Below are positions 17,475 through 27,932 of a DNA stretch of 64,000 nt, piece after piece. Position 1 is the first letter of the stretch, and every line of letters begins with the position of its first letter. Origin of the DNA: Marinobacter caseinilyticus (GTDB taxonomy: Bacteria; Pseudomonadota; Gammaproteobacteria; Pseudomonadales; Oleiphilaceae). The stretch lies in NCBI RefSeq assembly GCF_011074955.1, contig NZ_WUQJ01000034.1:62001-126000 (forward strand), in the 5' to 3' direction. The notes beneath the pieces are model-generated. The model was not told the origin of the DNA and did not search any database. It worked only from the letters and a program-made list of their open reading frames with translations. Position numbers and translations under genes: made by a program.

Positions 17475-19037
17475 CTACGGATCGGTAATGTCGGCGTGTT
17501 CCCCTTCGGCGACCACCAACCGATTTCTTCCCGCATCCTTCGCCTGATAGAGCGCCCGGTCAGCGCGCTGGGTTAACTCATCCGGCGATAATGTGGTGTC
17601 GGGGACCAGAGTGCAGACACCGGCACTCACAGTGACCACGGCTGAGACTTCGGAGAAACTGTGTGGGACCCCAAGCGCCTCAACGGCGGCACGACAGGCT
17701 TCCGCCACCACCGGTGCGTTGTCGGTTTCAGGCAGAATGATGGCAAATTCTTCGCCGCCATAACGGGCCACCAGATCCGTCGGGCGACGAACGACGCTCC
17801 TCAACGCCTGCGCAACCTGCTCCAGACAGCGGTCACCGGCCGGATGCCCGTACTGATCGTTGAACGGCTTAAAGTAGTCGATATCCAGCATGATCAATGA
17901 GATTGGCGACTTCTGGCGTCGCGCCCGCCGCCACTCATGGTCCAGATAGAGATCAAAATGACGCCGGTTTGCCAACTCCGTCAGGCCATCGGTGAGCGAC
18001 ATTTTTTCCAGTTCCAGCTTGGCGGTCGTCAACTCATTGTTACGCTTCAGGCTGATGACGGCGTAAGTTACCAGCAACCCGATAAACAGCAGCCCCGCCA
18101 CCATGACCAGCGACGGTAGCCAGCCACGCCGCTTCTCAAAATACTGTTGTGAGGGCATAGCCTCGACAAACCAGGCACGACCCGCCACGTCGCTCAGCGC
18201 CGACTGGTAAGCCCGGAATGTCATCCAATGTTCAGCGGCCGCATCACCACTGGCATAAAGTACGTCCTCGCCACCGCCGGTCCGGTCAACCACCTGAAAT
18301 AGAATGTCCTGGCCGGTCGAGTACCCGACCGACTGATTGGCCAGTTCACTCACTCTGAACACACCGTTCAAAAATCCGTAGTGATTGGCGCGGCGCTCTT
18401 CAAGTGTGCTCGGGGCATTCCTGTAAAGCGGCGCAAACACCAGAAAACCTCTGTCGTTGCCTGGCTTCTGAATCAGTCTTACACCTGCCGTTGCCACCAT
18501 TTCACCACCGTCTCTGGCCCACAATAAAGCGGCCAACCGACGTTGCTCACTGGCGAGATCAAAGCCGAGTGCTGCCCGGTTGTCCTCAATGGGCTCAATG
18601 AACTGCACCGGCACGTACCAGGGCCGGGCAAGTACCGGAACAACCTTTCCGTCGTCACTTCTTTCAGTCAGCGAAAAATCGGGGCGCAACTGCCGCTGCC
18701 GTTGCTCAAAGGCAGCCAACTCCTCTTTGGTGATCACCGGTGCCCAGGCAAACGCCTGTATGGCTGGAGACCGTTTCAGTACCTGTTGGGTCAGCGCCCG
18801 AAACCGCTCCACCTCCATGTCAGGAATGACACCAACGGCCGCTTTCAGGGCGTACAGTATTTCCAGGTTGAGCAGGACTTCGCGTTCAAACGCGGATGCC
18901 AACTGGTCTATATCGGACTTGAACTCGGTGGAGATGGTGTGGGTCTCTTCGACATACAGGCTGCGACTCAGGGCGGCACAGAAACCGACGCCCATCAAGG
19001 CCAGGACCAGAACCATTAATGCAGGGTATCGATTCAT
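17475..19037 (-). CDS. Membrane diguanylate cyclase with CHASE sensor
   Basis: A 520-residue c-di-GMP synthase. One helix near 6-28, a periplasmic CHASE domain (about 38-290), a second helix (308-330) and the GGDEF domain (345-510). The signature is RYGGEEF (GGEEF at 427-431), and an inhibitory RxxD site (RPTD, 418-421) lies five residues earlier, so both activity and product inhibition are expected. CHASE domains sense small extracellular molecules; the ligand is unknown. Transcribed singly on this strand. Confidence 0.9.
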   Translation of the reverse strand: MNRYPALMVLVLALMGVGFCAALSRSLYVEETHTISTEFKSDIDQLASAFEREVLLNLEILYALKAAVGVIPDMEVERFRALTQQVLKRSPAIQAFAWAPVITKEELAAFEQRQRQLRPDFSLTERSDDGKVVPVLARPWYVPVQFIEPIEDNRAALGFDLASEQRRLAALLWARDGGEMVATAGVRLIQKPGNDRGFLVFAPLYRNAPSTLEERRANHYGFLNGVFRVSELANQSVGYSTGQDILFQVVDRTGGGEDVLYASGDAAAEHWMTFRAYQSALSDVAGRAWFVEAMPSQQYFEKRRGWLPSLVMVAGLLFIGLLVTYAVISLKRNNELTTAKLELEKMSLTDGLTELANRRHFDLYLDHEWRRARRQKSPISLIMLDIDYFKPFNDQYGHPAGDRCLEQVAQALRSVVRRPTDLVARYGGEEFAIILPETDNAPVVAEACRAAVEALGVPHSFSEVSAVVTVSAGVCTLVPDTTLSPDELTQRADRALYQAKDAGRNRLVVAEGEHADITDP

Positions 19038-19256
19038 CGATGGACACTCGCGGGCTCAAAAGCCAATCGCTCAATGCATTCCAAACGCAGATACTCCGCC
19101 AGGATTGATCTTATCGAACTCACTGGGCCATAACGCCCACATCGAATTCTCTCCGTACGCCCTTAGCCCACGTTATGGTACCAGTGACACCAATGTTACG
19201 GTGCCTGCGACAATAAAGATGTGAGCATTTGTAACGTGTGCTGACGTCAGCCCGGT

Positions 19257-19541
19257 TCAGGCGACATAGGTGGTGATGACGACACTGGCGGCCTCGTCGC
19301 GAAGAGGGATCAGGGCCTGATAGTCGGGCGATGAAAACCACGCGTCCAGTACGTCATGATCAGGAAATTCAACAATCACCACCCGATCATGCGCCTGTTC
19401 CCCCGCCAGCGTGCGTTGCAAGTGCCCCCGGAATATGACCCGGCCATGAAAAGGCTCAAGCGAGATCGCCACCCCGTCAACGTACTGCTGCCATAGGACA
19501 GGGTCTCGCACCCGAATATGACCCACCAGACACGCCTTCAT
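19257..19541 (-). CDS. DUF1330 family protein
   Basis: A 94-residue dimeric ferredoxin-like (alpha/beta barrel dimer) protein. MKACLVGHIRVRDPVLWQQY at the start and HDRVVIVEFPDHDVLDAWF in the centre, with SPDYQALIPLRDEAA later, are the family pattern. The start at 19541 has a very good GGAGGTGG ribosome site; the ATG ten codons earlier is not used in my reading. No function is established for the family. Confidence 0.82.
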   Translation of the reverse strand: MKACLVGHIRVRDPVLWQQYVDGVAISLEPFHGRVIFRGHLQRTLAGEQAHDRVVIVEFPDHDVLDAWFSSPDYQALIPLRDEAASVVITTYVA

Positions 19542-19672
19542 AGTTCCACCTCCCGACCGGAATATGCCCACAGTTTAGACCCAATGCTGAGGTACGCGAC
19601 AATAGACAATAGATTGACCGGTTCCCAGCGTGTAAAATCGGCGCACTAATTACGACGGATGAGAGCAGTGTC

Positions 19673-20389
19673 ATGGGCAGAGCCTATCAAAACCGTAAAG
19701 ACTCCATGGCCAAAACGGCCAATGCGAAAACCAAGGTATACAGCAAGTATGGCCGCGAAATTTACGTGTGCGCGAAATCCGGCGGCGTCGACCCCGACGG
19801 CAACCTATCGCTGCGCGGACTGATTGACCGCGCCAAAAAAGACCAGGTCCCGACGCACGTTATTGAGAAGGCGCTCGAAAAGGCCTCTGGCGCTGGCGGC
19901 GAAGACTTCTCCACCGCCCGTTACGAGGGTTTTGGCCCGGGCAACTGCATGGTGATTGTGGACTGCCTGACCGATAACCCGAACCGCACGTTTGGCGATG
20001 TCAGGCAGTGCTTTACCAAAACCAAGTGTAAGATCGGAACCCCGGGCAGTGTCAGTCACATGTTTGACCACAGCGCGATTCTGGCTTTCGCCGGCGACGA
20101 TGAAGAACAGGCGCTCGAAGCGCTGATGATGGCGGATGTGGATGTCACCGATATCGAAAATGAAGAAGGCAAAATCACCATTTTTGCGCCGAACACTGAA
20201 TACGCCAAAGCTAAGCAGGCGTTGATCGATACCTACGGTGAGCTCGATTTTGACGTGGATGAAATTCAGTTTCTGCCCCAAACCACCGCTCCGATTGAGG
20301 GCGATGATGTGGCGATGTTCGAAAAATTTCTCGACATGCTGAACGATCTGGACGACGTGCAGAACATCTACCACAACGCCGAACTCTGA
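19673..20389 (+). CDS. YebC/PmpR family protein, YeeN type
   Basis: A 238-residue cytosolic protein. The opening [16 protein letters not shown] and [18 protein letters not shown] place it in the YeeN branch of the YebC family, which long carried the label transcriptional regulator and is now linked to helping ribosomes pass difficult sequences such as proline runs. The three-domain YebC layout is complete. Monocistronic; the strong hairpin at 20438-20470 lies after it. Confidence 0.88.
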   Translation: MGRAYQNRKDSMAKTANAKTKVYSKYGREIYVCAKSGGVDPDGNLSLRGLIDRAKKDQVPTHVIEKALEKASGAGGEDFSTARYEGFGPGNCMVIVDCLTDNPNRTFGDVRQCFTKTKCKIGTPGSVSHMFDHSAILAFAGDDEEQALEALMMADVDVTDIENEEGKITIFAPNTEYAKAKQALIDTYGELDFDVDEIQFLPQTTAPIEGDDVAMFEKFLDMLNDLDDVQNIYHNAEL

Positions 20390-20434
20390 AACCCGTGCCA
20401 ACGGACCGTTGTGGGTCAGCGTTGGCGTATACTG

Positions 20435-20470
20435 AAAAAGCGAAGGCCGACTGATTGTCGGCCTTCGCTT
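20435..20470 (-). terminator. Rho-independent terminator of the pnt operon
   Basis: A perfect 14-bp stem (20438-20451 with 20457-20470, loop TGATT). Read on the minus strand it is followed by five T, so it ends pntB transcripts; the same stem may also stop the YeeN-type gene on the plus strand. Confidence 0.8.
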
Positions 20471-20513
20471 ATGGTTCCTGCCAGGTTTTCAATGGTCACA
20501 TTGACTTCAATTG

Positions 20514-21908
20514 CTAGGACCTCAGGCCGCTCAGCAGCTTGTCCATGCTGTCTTTCGCATCGCCAAACAACATTCGGGTGTTGTCCTTGTAGAACAGCGG
20601 GTTCTCAACACCGGAGTAGCCAGTCGCCATCCCACGCTTGAACACCACCACCTGACGCGCCTTCCAGACCTCCAATACCGGCATGCCGGCTATGGGACTG
20701 CCAGGATCTTCGGCCGCCGCCGGGTTGACGGTGTCGTTCGCGCCGATCACCAGCACTACATCCGTGTTCGGGAAATCGTCATTGATTTCATCCATTTCAA
20801 GTACGATGTCATACGGCACATGAGCCTCGGCGAGCAGCACGTTCATATGACCGGGCAACCGGCCGGCGACTGGATGAATGCCAAACCGCACCTTCACGCC
20901 GCGCTCCCGCAGCAACTTGGTGATTTCACTGACACCGTTCTGGGCCTGAGCAACCGCCATCCCGTAACCGGGTACAATGATCACCGACTCGGCGTTGCGA
21001 AGCTCCTCGCACACGTCATCCACGGTGGACTCCTGGACCGTCTGGTCCGAGTCGATCGCACTGACGCTGCTGGACGTTTGCCCAAAGCCGCCAAGAATGA
21101 CACTCACGAATGACCGGTTCATCGCCCGGCACATGATGTAACTCAGGATGGCACCACTGCTGCCCACCAATGCCCCGGTGACGATCAACAGGTCATTGCC
21201 CAGCATGAACCCGATGGCCGCCGCTGCCCACCCTGAGTAACTATTCAGCATCGAGACCACCACCGGCATGTCCGCGCCGCCAATGGCCATAATCAGATGA
21301 ATGCCCAACACGCACGCGACCGCCGTCATCAACACCAGGGCCGTCAGGCCCGACGTCATACTGTCTGTGCCCAAAAACCAGGCCCCCAGTACTACCGACA
21401 CCACAATGGCGGCGAGGTTCATGCCATGGCGACCGGGCAGCGTCAGGGCTTTGCTGGCAATGCGCCCGTCAAGCTTGCCGCACGCCACCAAAGAACCGGT
21501 AAAGGTGACGGCACCAATGAAGATGCCCAGAAACACCTCCACCAACTTGATGGTGTGCTCTGCGCCGCGGGTTTCCACCAATGGCTCGATGTAACCTGAG
21601 AAGCCCACCAACACCGCTGCAAGACCCACAAAACTGTGGAGCAATGCCACCAGCTGGGGCATCTGCGTCATTTCGACCCGGTTGGCCAACACAATACCAA
21701 CGCTGGCACCTATCAGAACCGCCAGCACAAGCGACACAATGTCGTCGGCACCAACGCCTGCCACGGTCGCCAACATAGCGATGAGAATGCCTGCGACACC
21801 GTACCAATTGCCCCGGCGCGCGGATTCCTGGTGGCTTAAGCCCCCCAGGCTGAGAATAAACAACACACTGGCCACCACGTAGGCCACGCTCACTAGTCCT
21901 AAACTCAT
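20514..21908 (-). CDS. pntB: NAD(P) transhydrogenase subunit beta
   Basis: A 464-residue subunit of the proton-translocating transhydrogenase (NADH + NADP+ to NAD+ + NADPH). The N-terminal part has about nine membrane helices (domain II), and the C-terminal domain III (about 285-464) binds NADP(H): [35 protein letters not shown] and [14 protein letters not shown] are visible. 12 bp separate it from pntA upstream. Length equals the E. coli protein closely. Confidence 0.96.
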   Translation of the reverse strand: MSLGLVSVAYVVASVLFILSLGGLSHQESARRGNWYGVAGILIAMLATVAGVGADDIVSLVLAVLIGASVGIVLANRVEMTQMPQLVALLHSFVGLAAVLVGFSGYIEPLVETRGAEHTIKLVEVFLGIFIGAVTFTGSLVACGKLDGRIASKALTLPGRHGMNLAAIVVSVVLGAWFLGTDSMTSGLTALVLMTAVACVLGIHLIMAIGGADMPVVVSMLNSYSGWAAAAIGFMLGNDLLIVTGALVGSSGAILSYIMCRAMNRSFVSVILGGFGQTSSSVSAIDSDQTVQESTVDDVCEELRNAESVIIVPGYGMAVAQAQNGVSEITKLLRERGVKVRFGIHPVAGRLPGHMNVLLAEAHVPYDIVLEMDEINDDFPNTDVVLVIGANDTVNPAAAEDPGSPIAGMPVLEVWKARQVVVFKRGMATGYSGVENPLFYKDNTRMLFGDAKDSMDKLLSGLRS

Positions 21909-21920
21909 AACTGGCGTCTC

Positions 21921-23498
21921 CTACTTGCGGAACATTTTGAGCATGCGATGAGTGACCCGAAAGCCCCCCGCCACATTGATGGTGGCAATCAGGACCGCCA
22001 GAAATGACAGCACACCAACCGCGGCATTATCGGCCTGGGCCAGATGTAATATTGCCCCGATCACAATGATTCCGCTGATGGCGTTGGTCACGCTCATCAG
22101 GGGAGTGTGCAACGACGCAGTCACATTCCAGATCACCTGCCAGCCAATGAAACAAGCCAACACAAACACCGTAAAGTGGCTGAGAAAACTTTCCGGCGCG
22201 TAGGCACCAATGCCGTATAGGGCGGCCACGGTGAGCACCAGGAGTATGCCGTTGCCAATTCGCTTACGTGCAGCTGCCTGGTCTTCCGCCAGCTGCTTTT
22301 GCTCGGGCGAGGGCTCTTCAGTGCTGGGCGGTGGTGCGGATTTCACCGGTGTCTCCGGCTTGGGCGGTGGCCAGGTGATGTCTTCCCCCTGGACTACGGT
22401 GAGGCCGCGAATGACCACGTCCTCCATGTTGACCTCTGGCTCACCGTTTTTGCCCGGTGTCAGCTCAGTAACCAGGTGCACCAGGTTGGTGGCATAGAGG
22501 TCACTCGCCACCTTGGCCATGCGGCTCGGCAGATCGGTGTACCCGATCAGGGTGACACCATGCTGTTCAACCACTTTACCCGGCTCGGTCAGTTCGCAGT
22601 TGCCGCCTCGCTCGGAGGCCAGATCCACAATCACACTGCCCGGTTTCATCGACTCCACCATCTCTTTGGTGATCAGTTTGGGCGCCGGTTTACCGGGAAT
22701 CAGAGCGGTGGTGATGATGATGTCAACGTCTTTGGCCTGTTCCGCAAACAGCGCCATTTCAGCCTTGATGAACTCCGGGCTCATTTGTTTGGCGTAACCG
22801 CCCGAGCCACTGCCGTCTTCGCTTCCGAAATCCAGCTCCAGGAAGTCGGCCCCCATGCTTTCCACCTGCTCCTTGACCTCCAGGCGGGTATCAAACGCTC
22901 GGACCACCGCACCCATGCTGTTGGCGGAACCAATCGCTGCCAACCCCGCCACACCGGCACCAATGACCATGATCTTCGCTGGCGGCACTTTGCCAGCGGC
23001 GGTTACCTGGCCGGTAAAAAAGCGCCCAAAATGGTTGGCCGCTTCGATCACGGCGCGATAACCCGCAATGTTGGCCATCGCGCTCAATGCGTCCATCTTC
23101 TGCGCGCGGCTGATACGGGGCAAACTGTCAATCGCAAACGAAGTGACCTTTCGGCTGGCCAGCCTCTGCAATAATTTCGGGCTTTGTGCGGGCCAGAGGT
23201 AACTGGCCAGATAGGCGCCCTCCTTCATCAAATCAATTTCGTGTTTTTTCAACCGGTTGTTTCGCATTGGCGCACGGACTTTCAGGATAAAGTCCGCCTC
23301 GCCCCAGAGCGATTTGGTGTCCTCTGCAATGACAGCACCAGCTTCCCGATAGGCCTCGTCGTCATAGTGCGCAGCCTCGCCGGCACCGGACTCGATCATT
23401 ACGACGTAACCCAGTTTGATGAGTTTCTGAACCGATTGCGGTGTTGCCGCAACCCGCCGTTCGTCCTTAAATATTTCCCTTGGAATGCCCAGTTTCAT
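21921..23498 (-). CDS. pntA: NAD(P) transhydrogenase subunit alpha
   Basis: A 525-residue subunit with the NAD(H)-binding domain I (1-380; [20 protein letters not shown], Rossmann motif [19 protein letters not shown]), a proline- and glutamate-rich linker (about 385-415) and four C-terminal membrane helices. It is a fused subunit as in E. coli, not the split A1/A2 form of alphaproteobacteria. GGAGGG precedes the ATG. First gene of pntAB. Confidence 0.96.
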   Translation of the reverse strand: MKLGIPREIFKDERRVAATPQSVQKLIKLGYVVMIESGAGEAAHYDDEAYREAGAVIAEDTKSLWGEADFILKVRAPMRNNRLKKHEIDLMKEGAYLASYLWPAQSPKLLQRLASRKVTSFAIDSLPRISRAQKMDALSAMANIAGYRAVIEAANHFGRFFTGQVTAAGKVPPAKIMVIGAGVAGLAAIGSANSMGAVVRAFDTRLEVKEQVESMGADFLELDFGSEDGSGSGGYAKQMSPEFIKAEMALFAEQAKDVDIIITTALIPGKPAPKLITKEMVESMKPGSVIVDLASERGGNCELTEPGKVVEQHGVTLIGYTDLPSRMAKVASDLYATNLVHLVTELTPGKNGEPEVNMEDVVIRGLTVVQGEDITWPPPKPETPVKSAPPPSTEEPSPEQKQLAEDQAAARKRIGNGILLVLTVAALYGIGAYAPESFLSHFTVFVLACFIGWQVIWNVTASLHTPLMSVTNAISGIIVIGAILHLAQADNAAVGVLSFLAVLIATINVAGGFRVTHRMLKMFRK

Positions 23499-24164
23499 GT
23501 TTTACACACCCTCCAAAAAATCCAGATACCCGGTATCCGGATAATGACATCGATAACCCGACAGCCGTGTGCCTTGCACACCTGGTTTCCGATGTTCTCG
23601 TTATCAATTCGGATGACGAGGCCGAAGGTTCAGACTGCACCATGATGAGTTTTGCCGCCCCGCCAACATCCGTGCAGATGTCCGAATGGCCATCTGCCCA
23701 TGTCTTAATAAAGACTGCAAAGCGCTATAGAGCAACTGAAAGTCCGATTTGAACCGCCAGCCCCGACCCGGATGAACGCGCCGAACGCCGCTCACCGCAT
23801 GCGATCGCTGACGCTGGCAGCCTAAAAAATAAGCTTTGCGTTTTATCGGGAAGTACGGCCAAGGCCCGGGGAGCAGCGACCTCTGTGGTCGAACAGCGCT
23901 TTGTAGCCCGTGCTTCAGCGTCGGAGGGTCCGTCAGGGCTCTCAGGGAAAAACCAGCGGACCTGGGGTCCGCTCCGAAGCCGAAGCGTCGGCGGCAGTTT
24001 TCGGTGAACGCTTGCGATGCCGCCACGTTCACGCCAATCCGCGATGTACTTGAGACAAGTAGGGGCTTGTTGCGATCCCCTTCGTGATGAGACACGTCAG
24101 TGCCACGGCATACATGGCTTGCAGTAAAAAACGATTGATGTACGTAATGGGGAAGTTGCCAGGC
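23499..24164. other. Intergenic region without a convincing gene
   Basis: This 666-bp gap between pntA and mtgA has no ORF with family resemblance. A 163-codon minus-strand frame (23604-24095) is arginine- and serine-rich and coincides with a diverged intergenic repeat, so I do not call it. It holds a perfect 8-bp hairpin (AGCGGACC 23955-23962 with GGTCCGCT 23966-23973) which on the minus strand is followed by GGTTTTT, a possible terminator. Confidence 0.55.
23815..24045 (-). repeat. Intergenic repeat, copy A
   Basis: The minus strand of this segment resembles the plus strand of 43560-43740 and the minus strand of 56105-56275. An 18-base stretch (23975-23992) is the exact reverse complement of 43603-43620, and flanking blocks align with gaps (for example the ATTGGCG and TCACCGA blocks shared with copy C). 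Diverged, non-coding by my reading. Confidence 0.5.
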
Positions 24165-24866
24165 CTAACGTAAATGCGGGCGTACATGGTAGACGCCCCC
24201 GAGCTGGTTCATTTGTCCGATAATCCAGTGGACGCGTTGCCAAATATACGCGCTCGGTTGACCGGCGTTCAGCCGCTTGGGGTTCGGCAACACTGCCGCC
24301 AGTCGCGCGGCCTGGGTCGCGCTCAGCTGGCTCGCACTGACCCCGAAAAAATGTCGGCTGGCCGCTTCGACGCCATAGATACCATCGCCAAATTCGGCGA
24401 TGTTGAGATACACCTCCATGATGCGCCTTTTGGACCAGAACATTTCCAGTCCCAGAGTCAGGCCCGCCTCAATAACCTTGCGCACCATTTGGCGACCGTT
24501 CCACAAAAACAGATTTTTCGCTGTTTGCTGGGACAACGTACTGGCACCTCGCAACGAGTCGCCGTTGCGGTAATCGGTGACCGCGGACCTGATGGCATTC
24601 AAATCGAGTCCCCAATGCGAAAAAAACCGCTGGTCCTCACTGGCAATGACCGCCAGCGGCATCCACAGCGATATCGCCTCGATGTCCACCCAGATCTGTC
24701 GGGTGTCGCGGTGGCTGTGCTGCCAGTCATCCTGCAGCATAAACGAGGACGTAGGCGGATCAACGAACCGGAAAGTAATCAATACTGCAACAACCAGCAC
24801 AAGTACACCGGCCAAACCGTAGCCAAGCCAGCGCGCAAGTGTTTTAACCGCAGACGTTCTTGCCAA
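24165..24866 (-). CDS. mtgA: Monofunctional biosynthetic peptidoglycan transglycosylase
   Basis: A 233-residue GT51 enzyme that polymerises lipid II into glycan strands. One N-terminal membrane helix (12-32), then the family motifs [14 protein letters not shown] (catalytic Glu), [36 protein letters not shown] and [15 protein letters not shown]. No transpeptidase domain. The first codon is TTG at 24866 with GGAGAT upstream. Standalone. Confidence 0.93.
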   Translation of the reverse strand: MARTSAVKTLARWLGYGLAGVLVLVVAVLITFRFVDPPTSSFMLQDDWQHSHRDTRQIWVDIEAISLWMPLAVIASEDQRFFSHWGLDLNAIRSAVTDYRNGDSLRGASTLSQQTAKNLFLWNGRQMVRKVIEAGLTLGLEMFWSKRRIMEVYLNIAEFGDGIYGVEAASRHFFGVSASQLSATQAARLAAVLPNPKRLNAGQPSAYIWQRVHWIIGQMNQLGGVYHVRPHLR

Positions 24867-24977
24867 ACAAGGATCTCCATTTATCTGAGGTCATGTCCCG
24901 TAGTCGGCTCGGGATAACGGTCTTCAGGCGCATGCCTGACGCGAGTTTTCGCAGGGTAAAACATTGCCCGCGGGACA

Positions 24978-25352
24978 CTACAGTCTGTTGGTCCTTTGCA
25001 GGCGGCGCTGGACCCAAACATGATAGCCCCAAGAGAGCATGGCCCGGAGACCTGGCAAACCGATCAGCCAGGCAACAGGCCGCAGGATTGGGACACGGGA
25101 CATCAACAAAATATAGGCGTCCATCTCACGGTGGATGGCCCCATGCTGATCCTTGACGTGCAATTCCTGCAGCGCCGCCATCGGATCAATGCCCGCTTGC
25201 CGTAATTCGTCATCCCGGCCGGTGATGTCGAGCCACTCCACCGAGTCACCCCGCCGCCCTGCCAGTCGCTCGTACCGACGCCGGTCGGATACGCAGCCCG
25301 GGCAGGAACCGTCGTAATAGACAATCAGCTTACCCGGCGCCGAGTTCGACAT
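24978..25352 (-). CDS. DCC family thiol-disulfide oxidoreductase-like protein (DUF393)
   Basis: A 124-residue thioredoxin-fold-like protein. VYYDGSCPGC (C17, C20) at the N-terminus and the SVEWLDITG strand with the WLIGLPGLRAMLSWGYHVW tail are the DCC family pattern. A typical GGAGGAAG ribosome site precedes the ATG. It lies 29 bp after the response regulator on the same strand, so it may be the third gene of that operon. Substrate unknown. Confidence 0.85.
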   Translation of the reverse strand: MSNSAPGKLIVYYDGSCPGCVSDRRRYERLAGRRGDSVEWLDITGRDDELRQAGIDPMAALQELHVKDQHGAIHREMDAYILLMSRVPILRPVAWLIGLPGLRAMLSWGYHVWVQRRLQRTNRL

Positions 25353-25381
25353 ACTTCCTCCTTAGCCCATGGCATCCGGTC

Positions 25382-26068
25382 TTACCGGGTTGGCCAGTGG
25401 TATCGCCGCTCCGGCCGACCGACCGCACCATAACTGACTTCCGCGGTCAGCTCGCCGGCACTGGCCAGGTACTCGAGATACCGCCGGGCAGTGGTTCGCG
25501 AGGCACCGATACGAACGCCGACCGCTTCGGCGCTCCAGTCCCCAGGATGCCGCACCACATCGCGGATTTTATCCAGCGTCAACCCGTCGATACCTTTAGG
25601 CAAACGGGGCGCAACTTCGGCGCTGGCCTCTTGCGGCTGGCGCGGCAACAAGGCATCCACTTCCTTTTGAGCGACGCGGTGAAGGCCCGCCAGTGTATCA
25701 AGATGAAGCCGATAGTTCTGAATCGCATCTTGCAGCCGCTCGAATACCAGCGGCTTGAGAATATAGTCAAACACCCCACCCCGGAGCGCACTGCGCAGCG
25801 TCTCCACCTCTTTTGCGGCGGTAATCAGAATGACGTCACTGGCACAATCGGCGGCCCGCAGTTCACGCAGTAGATCCAGCCCGCTGCCATCGGGGAAATA
25901 CACGTCCAGAAGCACCAGGTCGGGTTTCAGCACGTCGATCAGATCGCGGGCATCTGCCAGGGTATGGGCAATACCGCAGAGCTCGACGTCAATCAGCCGA
26001 TCTGTAAATCGGCGCTGGATCTCAGCAATCTGACGATCATCTTCTGCGATCAGCAGGCGAATGGGCAT
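25382..26068 (-). CDS. Response regulator, CitB/DcuR family
   Basis: A 228-residue regulator. The receiver domain (1-120) has the acidic pocket E9, D10, D11 and the phosphate acceptor D55 in LVLLDVYFPDGSG. The C-terminal helix-turn-helix (about 165-215; VGVRIGASRTTARRYLEYL) is of the CitB/DcuR type. Its ATG overlaps the kinase stop by one base (TAATG), so the pair is translationally coupled. It probably activates the divergent tctCBA operon. Confidence 0.9.
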   Translation of the reverse strand: MPIRLLIAEDDRQIAEIQRRFTDRLIDVELCGIAHTLADARDLIDVLKPDLVLLDVYFPDGSGLDLLRELRAADCASDVILITAAKEVETLRSALRGGVFDYILKPLVFERLQDAIQNYRLHLDTLAGLHRVAQKEVDALLPRQPQEASAEVAPRLPKGIDGLTLDKIRDVVRHPGDWSAEAVGVRIGASRTTARRYLEYLASAGELTAEVSYGAVGRPERRYHWPTR

Positions 26069-27699
26069 TATGAGTTTGGCTCCGATAATTCGGGTTGCTT
26101 TGGCAAATACAGTGTAAACCGACTGCCATTCGGCTGCAGGTTTTCCACCGTGATCCAGCCACCCCAGCGATCGATAAACTGCCGCACCAGATACAGACCA
26201 ATGCCGTGCTCACTGCCTTGCTTGTGGGTGACACCTTTTTCAAAAATGCGATCAAGCTGGTCGGGCGCAATACCTGGGCCCTGATCCTCAATTTCAAAAA
26301 TCAGATCATGCCCCAGGTCGGTCATACTCAAGTGAACCAGGCCGCCCTCGCCACCGTGCAACCTGGTCGCTTCCAACGCGTTATCAATCAGATTGCCGAG
26401 CACACTGACCAGTTGCTCCCGGGGCAGTGCGTTGGGCACGCTGGCCATTTGACTGTCAGGGTCGATGACCAGCTTCAGCCCCATTTCCCGGGCCCGGTTG
26501 TATTTGCCCAGCAGGCACCCTGCCAGAACCGGGTCGGGCACTGCTTCCAGCAGCAGGTGAATCAATGCCTGATGATCGCTAACCTCGCTGCCGATGAGCG
26601 CAAGCGCCTCGTCGTTGGCGCCAATCTGAATCAGTCCGGCGATGGTGTGCAACTTGTTGGAGTACTCGTGGGTTTGGCTGCGCAGCGTGTCCGCGTACTG
26701 CTGGATCCGGGTGAGCTGGCGACTGACCTGATCGAGTTCGTCCCGCAACCGGAAACTCGCCACGACCCCAATGATTTCGCCGCCCTGTCGAACCGGTAAC
26801 CGATTGACGATCATCTGTTGATCCTTGAACCAGACCTCCTGGTCAAAATCCGGCTCGCCGGTCCACAGTACCGTCATCAAATCGTTCTGGGGCAGGACAC
26901 TCGAAATGGGCTGCCCCGCCAACCGGGTACTGGGCTCTAGCCCCAGGGTTTTGACTGCGGTGCGGTTGAAGGTGGTGATGATGCCCTCGCGGTTGACGGC
27001 AATGATGCCTTCACGAACCGATTGCAGTGTGGCGTCCCGCTCCTCGAACAGGGCCGCTATTTCTTCCGGCTCAAGTCCGAAAATGGCCCGTTTAAAGCGC
27101 CCGGCAATCACTATGGCGGCCAGCACACTGCCCAGCAGCATCAGCCCCATCACCCCGTAGAGCACCAAATTGTAACGCTGGATGGTCGACAACACCTGAT
27201 TCAGCGAATAGCCCACGGAAACAATGCCGATGATGTCGCCACTGTCGCGATCAACGATGGGGGCCTTGCCCCGCATCGACAAACCGAGGCTGCCCTCGGC
27301 CATGGCGACATAACCCTGACCGTCGATCAGAGCCTGCGCGCCGGTATCACCGTCGTCGTCTGCCATGGAGTGACCAATCCGCGAAGGGTCAGGGTGCGCC
27401 AGACGGATGGCCATGTGGTCGCCGATGACAATGAACAGCGCGTCGTTGGTTTCCGCCATGTTGTGGCTCAGCCCTCCCAACGCCTCTTGATCCCGCTGTT
27501 TCACACCGCGGATCACCGATGGCATGGCGGCCACGGTTTTTGCCACCATCAGAGCGCGCTGGCCAATCTCCTCGTACAGGGATTCGCTGAGGTAGTAGCC
27601 GGCAAACCCGCCAATCAGACCGGTTTGCAAAGCACTGACCAGGCCCAGCAACAGAATCATGCGAGTTTTCAGTTTGGGCTTTTTAAAGGCAAAAGGCAT
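26068..27699 (-). CDS. Sensor histidine kinase, CitA/DcuS family
   Basis: A 543-residue kinase. Helix 1 (12-36), a periplasmic ligand domain (40-175) with the carboxylate-sensing pattern around AHPDPSRIGHSM, helix 2 (178-200), a cytoplasmic PAS domain (215-320), the phosphoacceptor in SQTHEYSNKLH (H344) and a C-terminal ATPase (NLIDNALEAT, DQGPGIAP, GIGLYLVRQ). The family senses citrate or C4-dicarboxylates. It is divergent from a tripartite tricarboxylate transporter, so a tricarboxylate or related acid is the probable signal. Confidence 0.9.
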   Translation of the reverse strand: MPFAFKKPKLKTRMILLLGLVSALQTGLIGGFAGYYLSESLYEEIGQRALMVAKTVAAMPSVIRGVKQRDQEALGGLSHNMAETNDALFIVIGDHMAIRLAHPDPSRIGHSMADDDGDTGAQALIDGQGYVAMAEGSLGLSMRGKAPIVDRDSGDIIGIVSVGYSLNQVLSTIQRYNLVLYGVMGLMLLGSVLAAIVIAGRFKRAIFGLEPEEIAALFEERDATLQSVREGIIAVNREGIITTFNRTAVKTLGLEPSTRLAGQPISSVLPQNDLMTVLWTGEPDFDQEVWFKDQQMIVNRLPVRQGGEIIGVVASFRLRDELDQVSRQLTRIQQYADTLRSQTHEYSNKLHTIAGLIQIGANDEALALIGSEVSDHQALIHLLLEAVPDPVLAGCLLGKYNRAREMGLKLVIDPDSQMASVPNALPREQLVSVLGNLIDNALEATRLHGGEGGLVHLSMTDLGHDLIFEIEDQGPGIAPDQLDRIFEKGVTHKQGSEHGIGLYLVRQFIDRWGGWITVENLQPNGSRFTLYLPKQPELSEPNS

Positions 27700-27932
27700 G
27701 GTTAACAGCAGATGCTTCGTTGTTATGGTTAGCGTTCAAGCGTAATGCAGCGGCGCAGGATTTGCCCGTGAACTTTATGCACTAATTGCGCTTTAGTTTC
27801 TTTAAAGGCATTACGCCCACAAACTTTTGGTGGCCCTGTTCACTCATTAACCTGTTTGACATGTCGCTCAGGGATCCCAGCACTGCCCTACCGTTCAGAG
27901 CGGCAACAAAAACAATCATGAGGTGAACAACC

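Noticed and set aside
19240..19251. Perfect 12-bp palindrome GCTGACGTCAGC after the DUF1330 gene
   Set aside because: It lies just beyond the 3' end of a gene with no promoter nearby; such a length can arise by chance in 64 kb.
22299..23174. 291-codon plus-strand frame opposite pntA
   Set aside because: Antisense shadow of pntA.
23604..24095. 163-codon minus-strand frame between pntA and mtgA
   Set aside because: It coincides with the diverged intergenic repeat; composition is R/S-rich and no ribosome site is seen.
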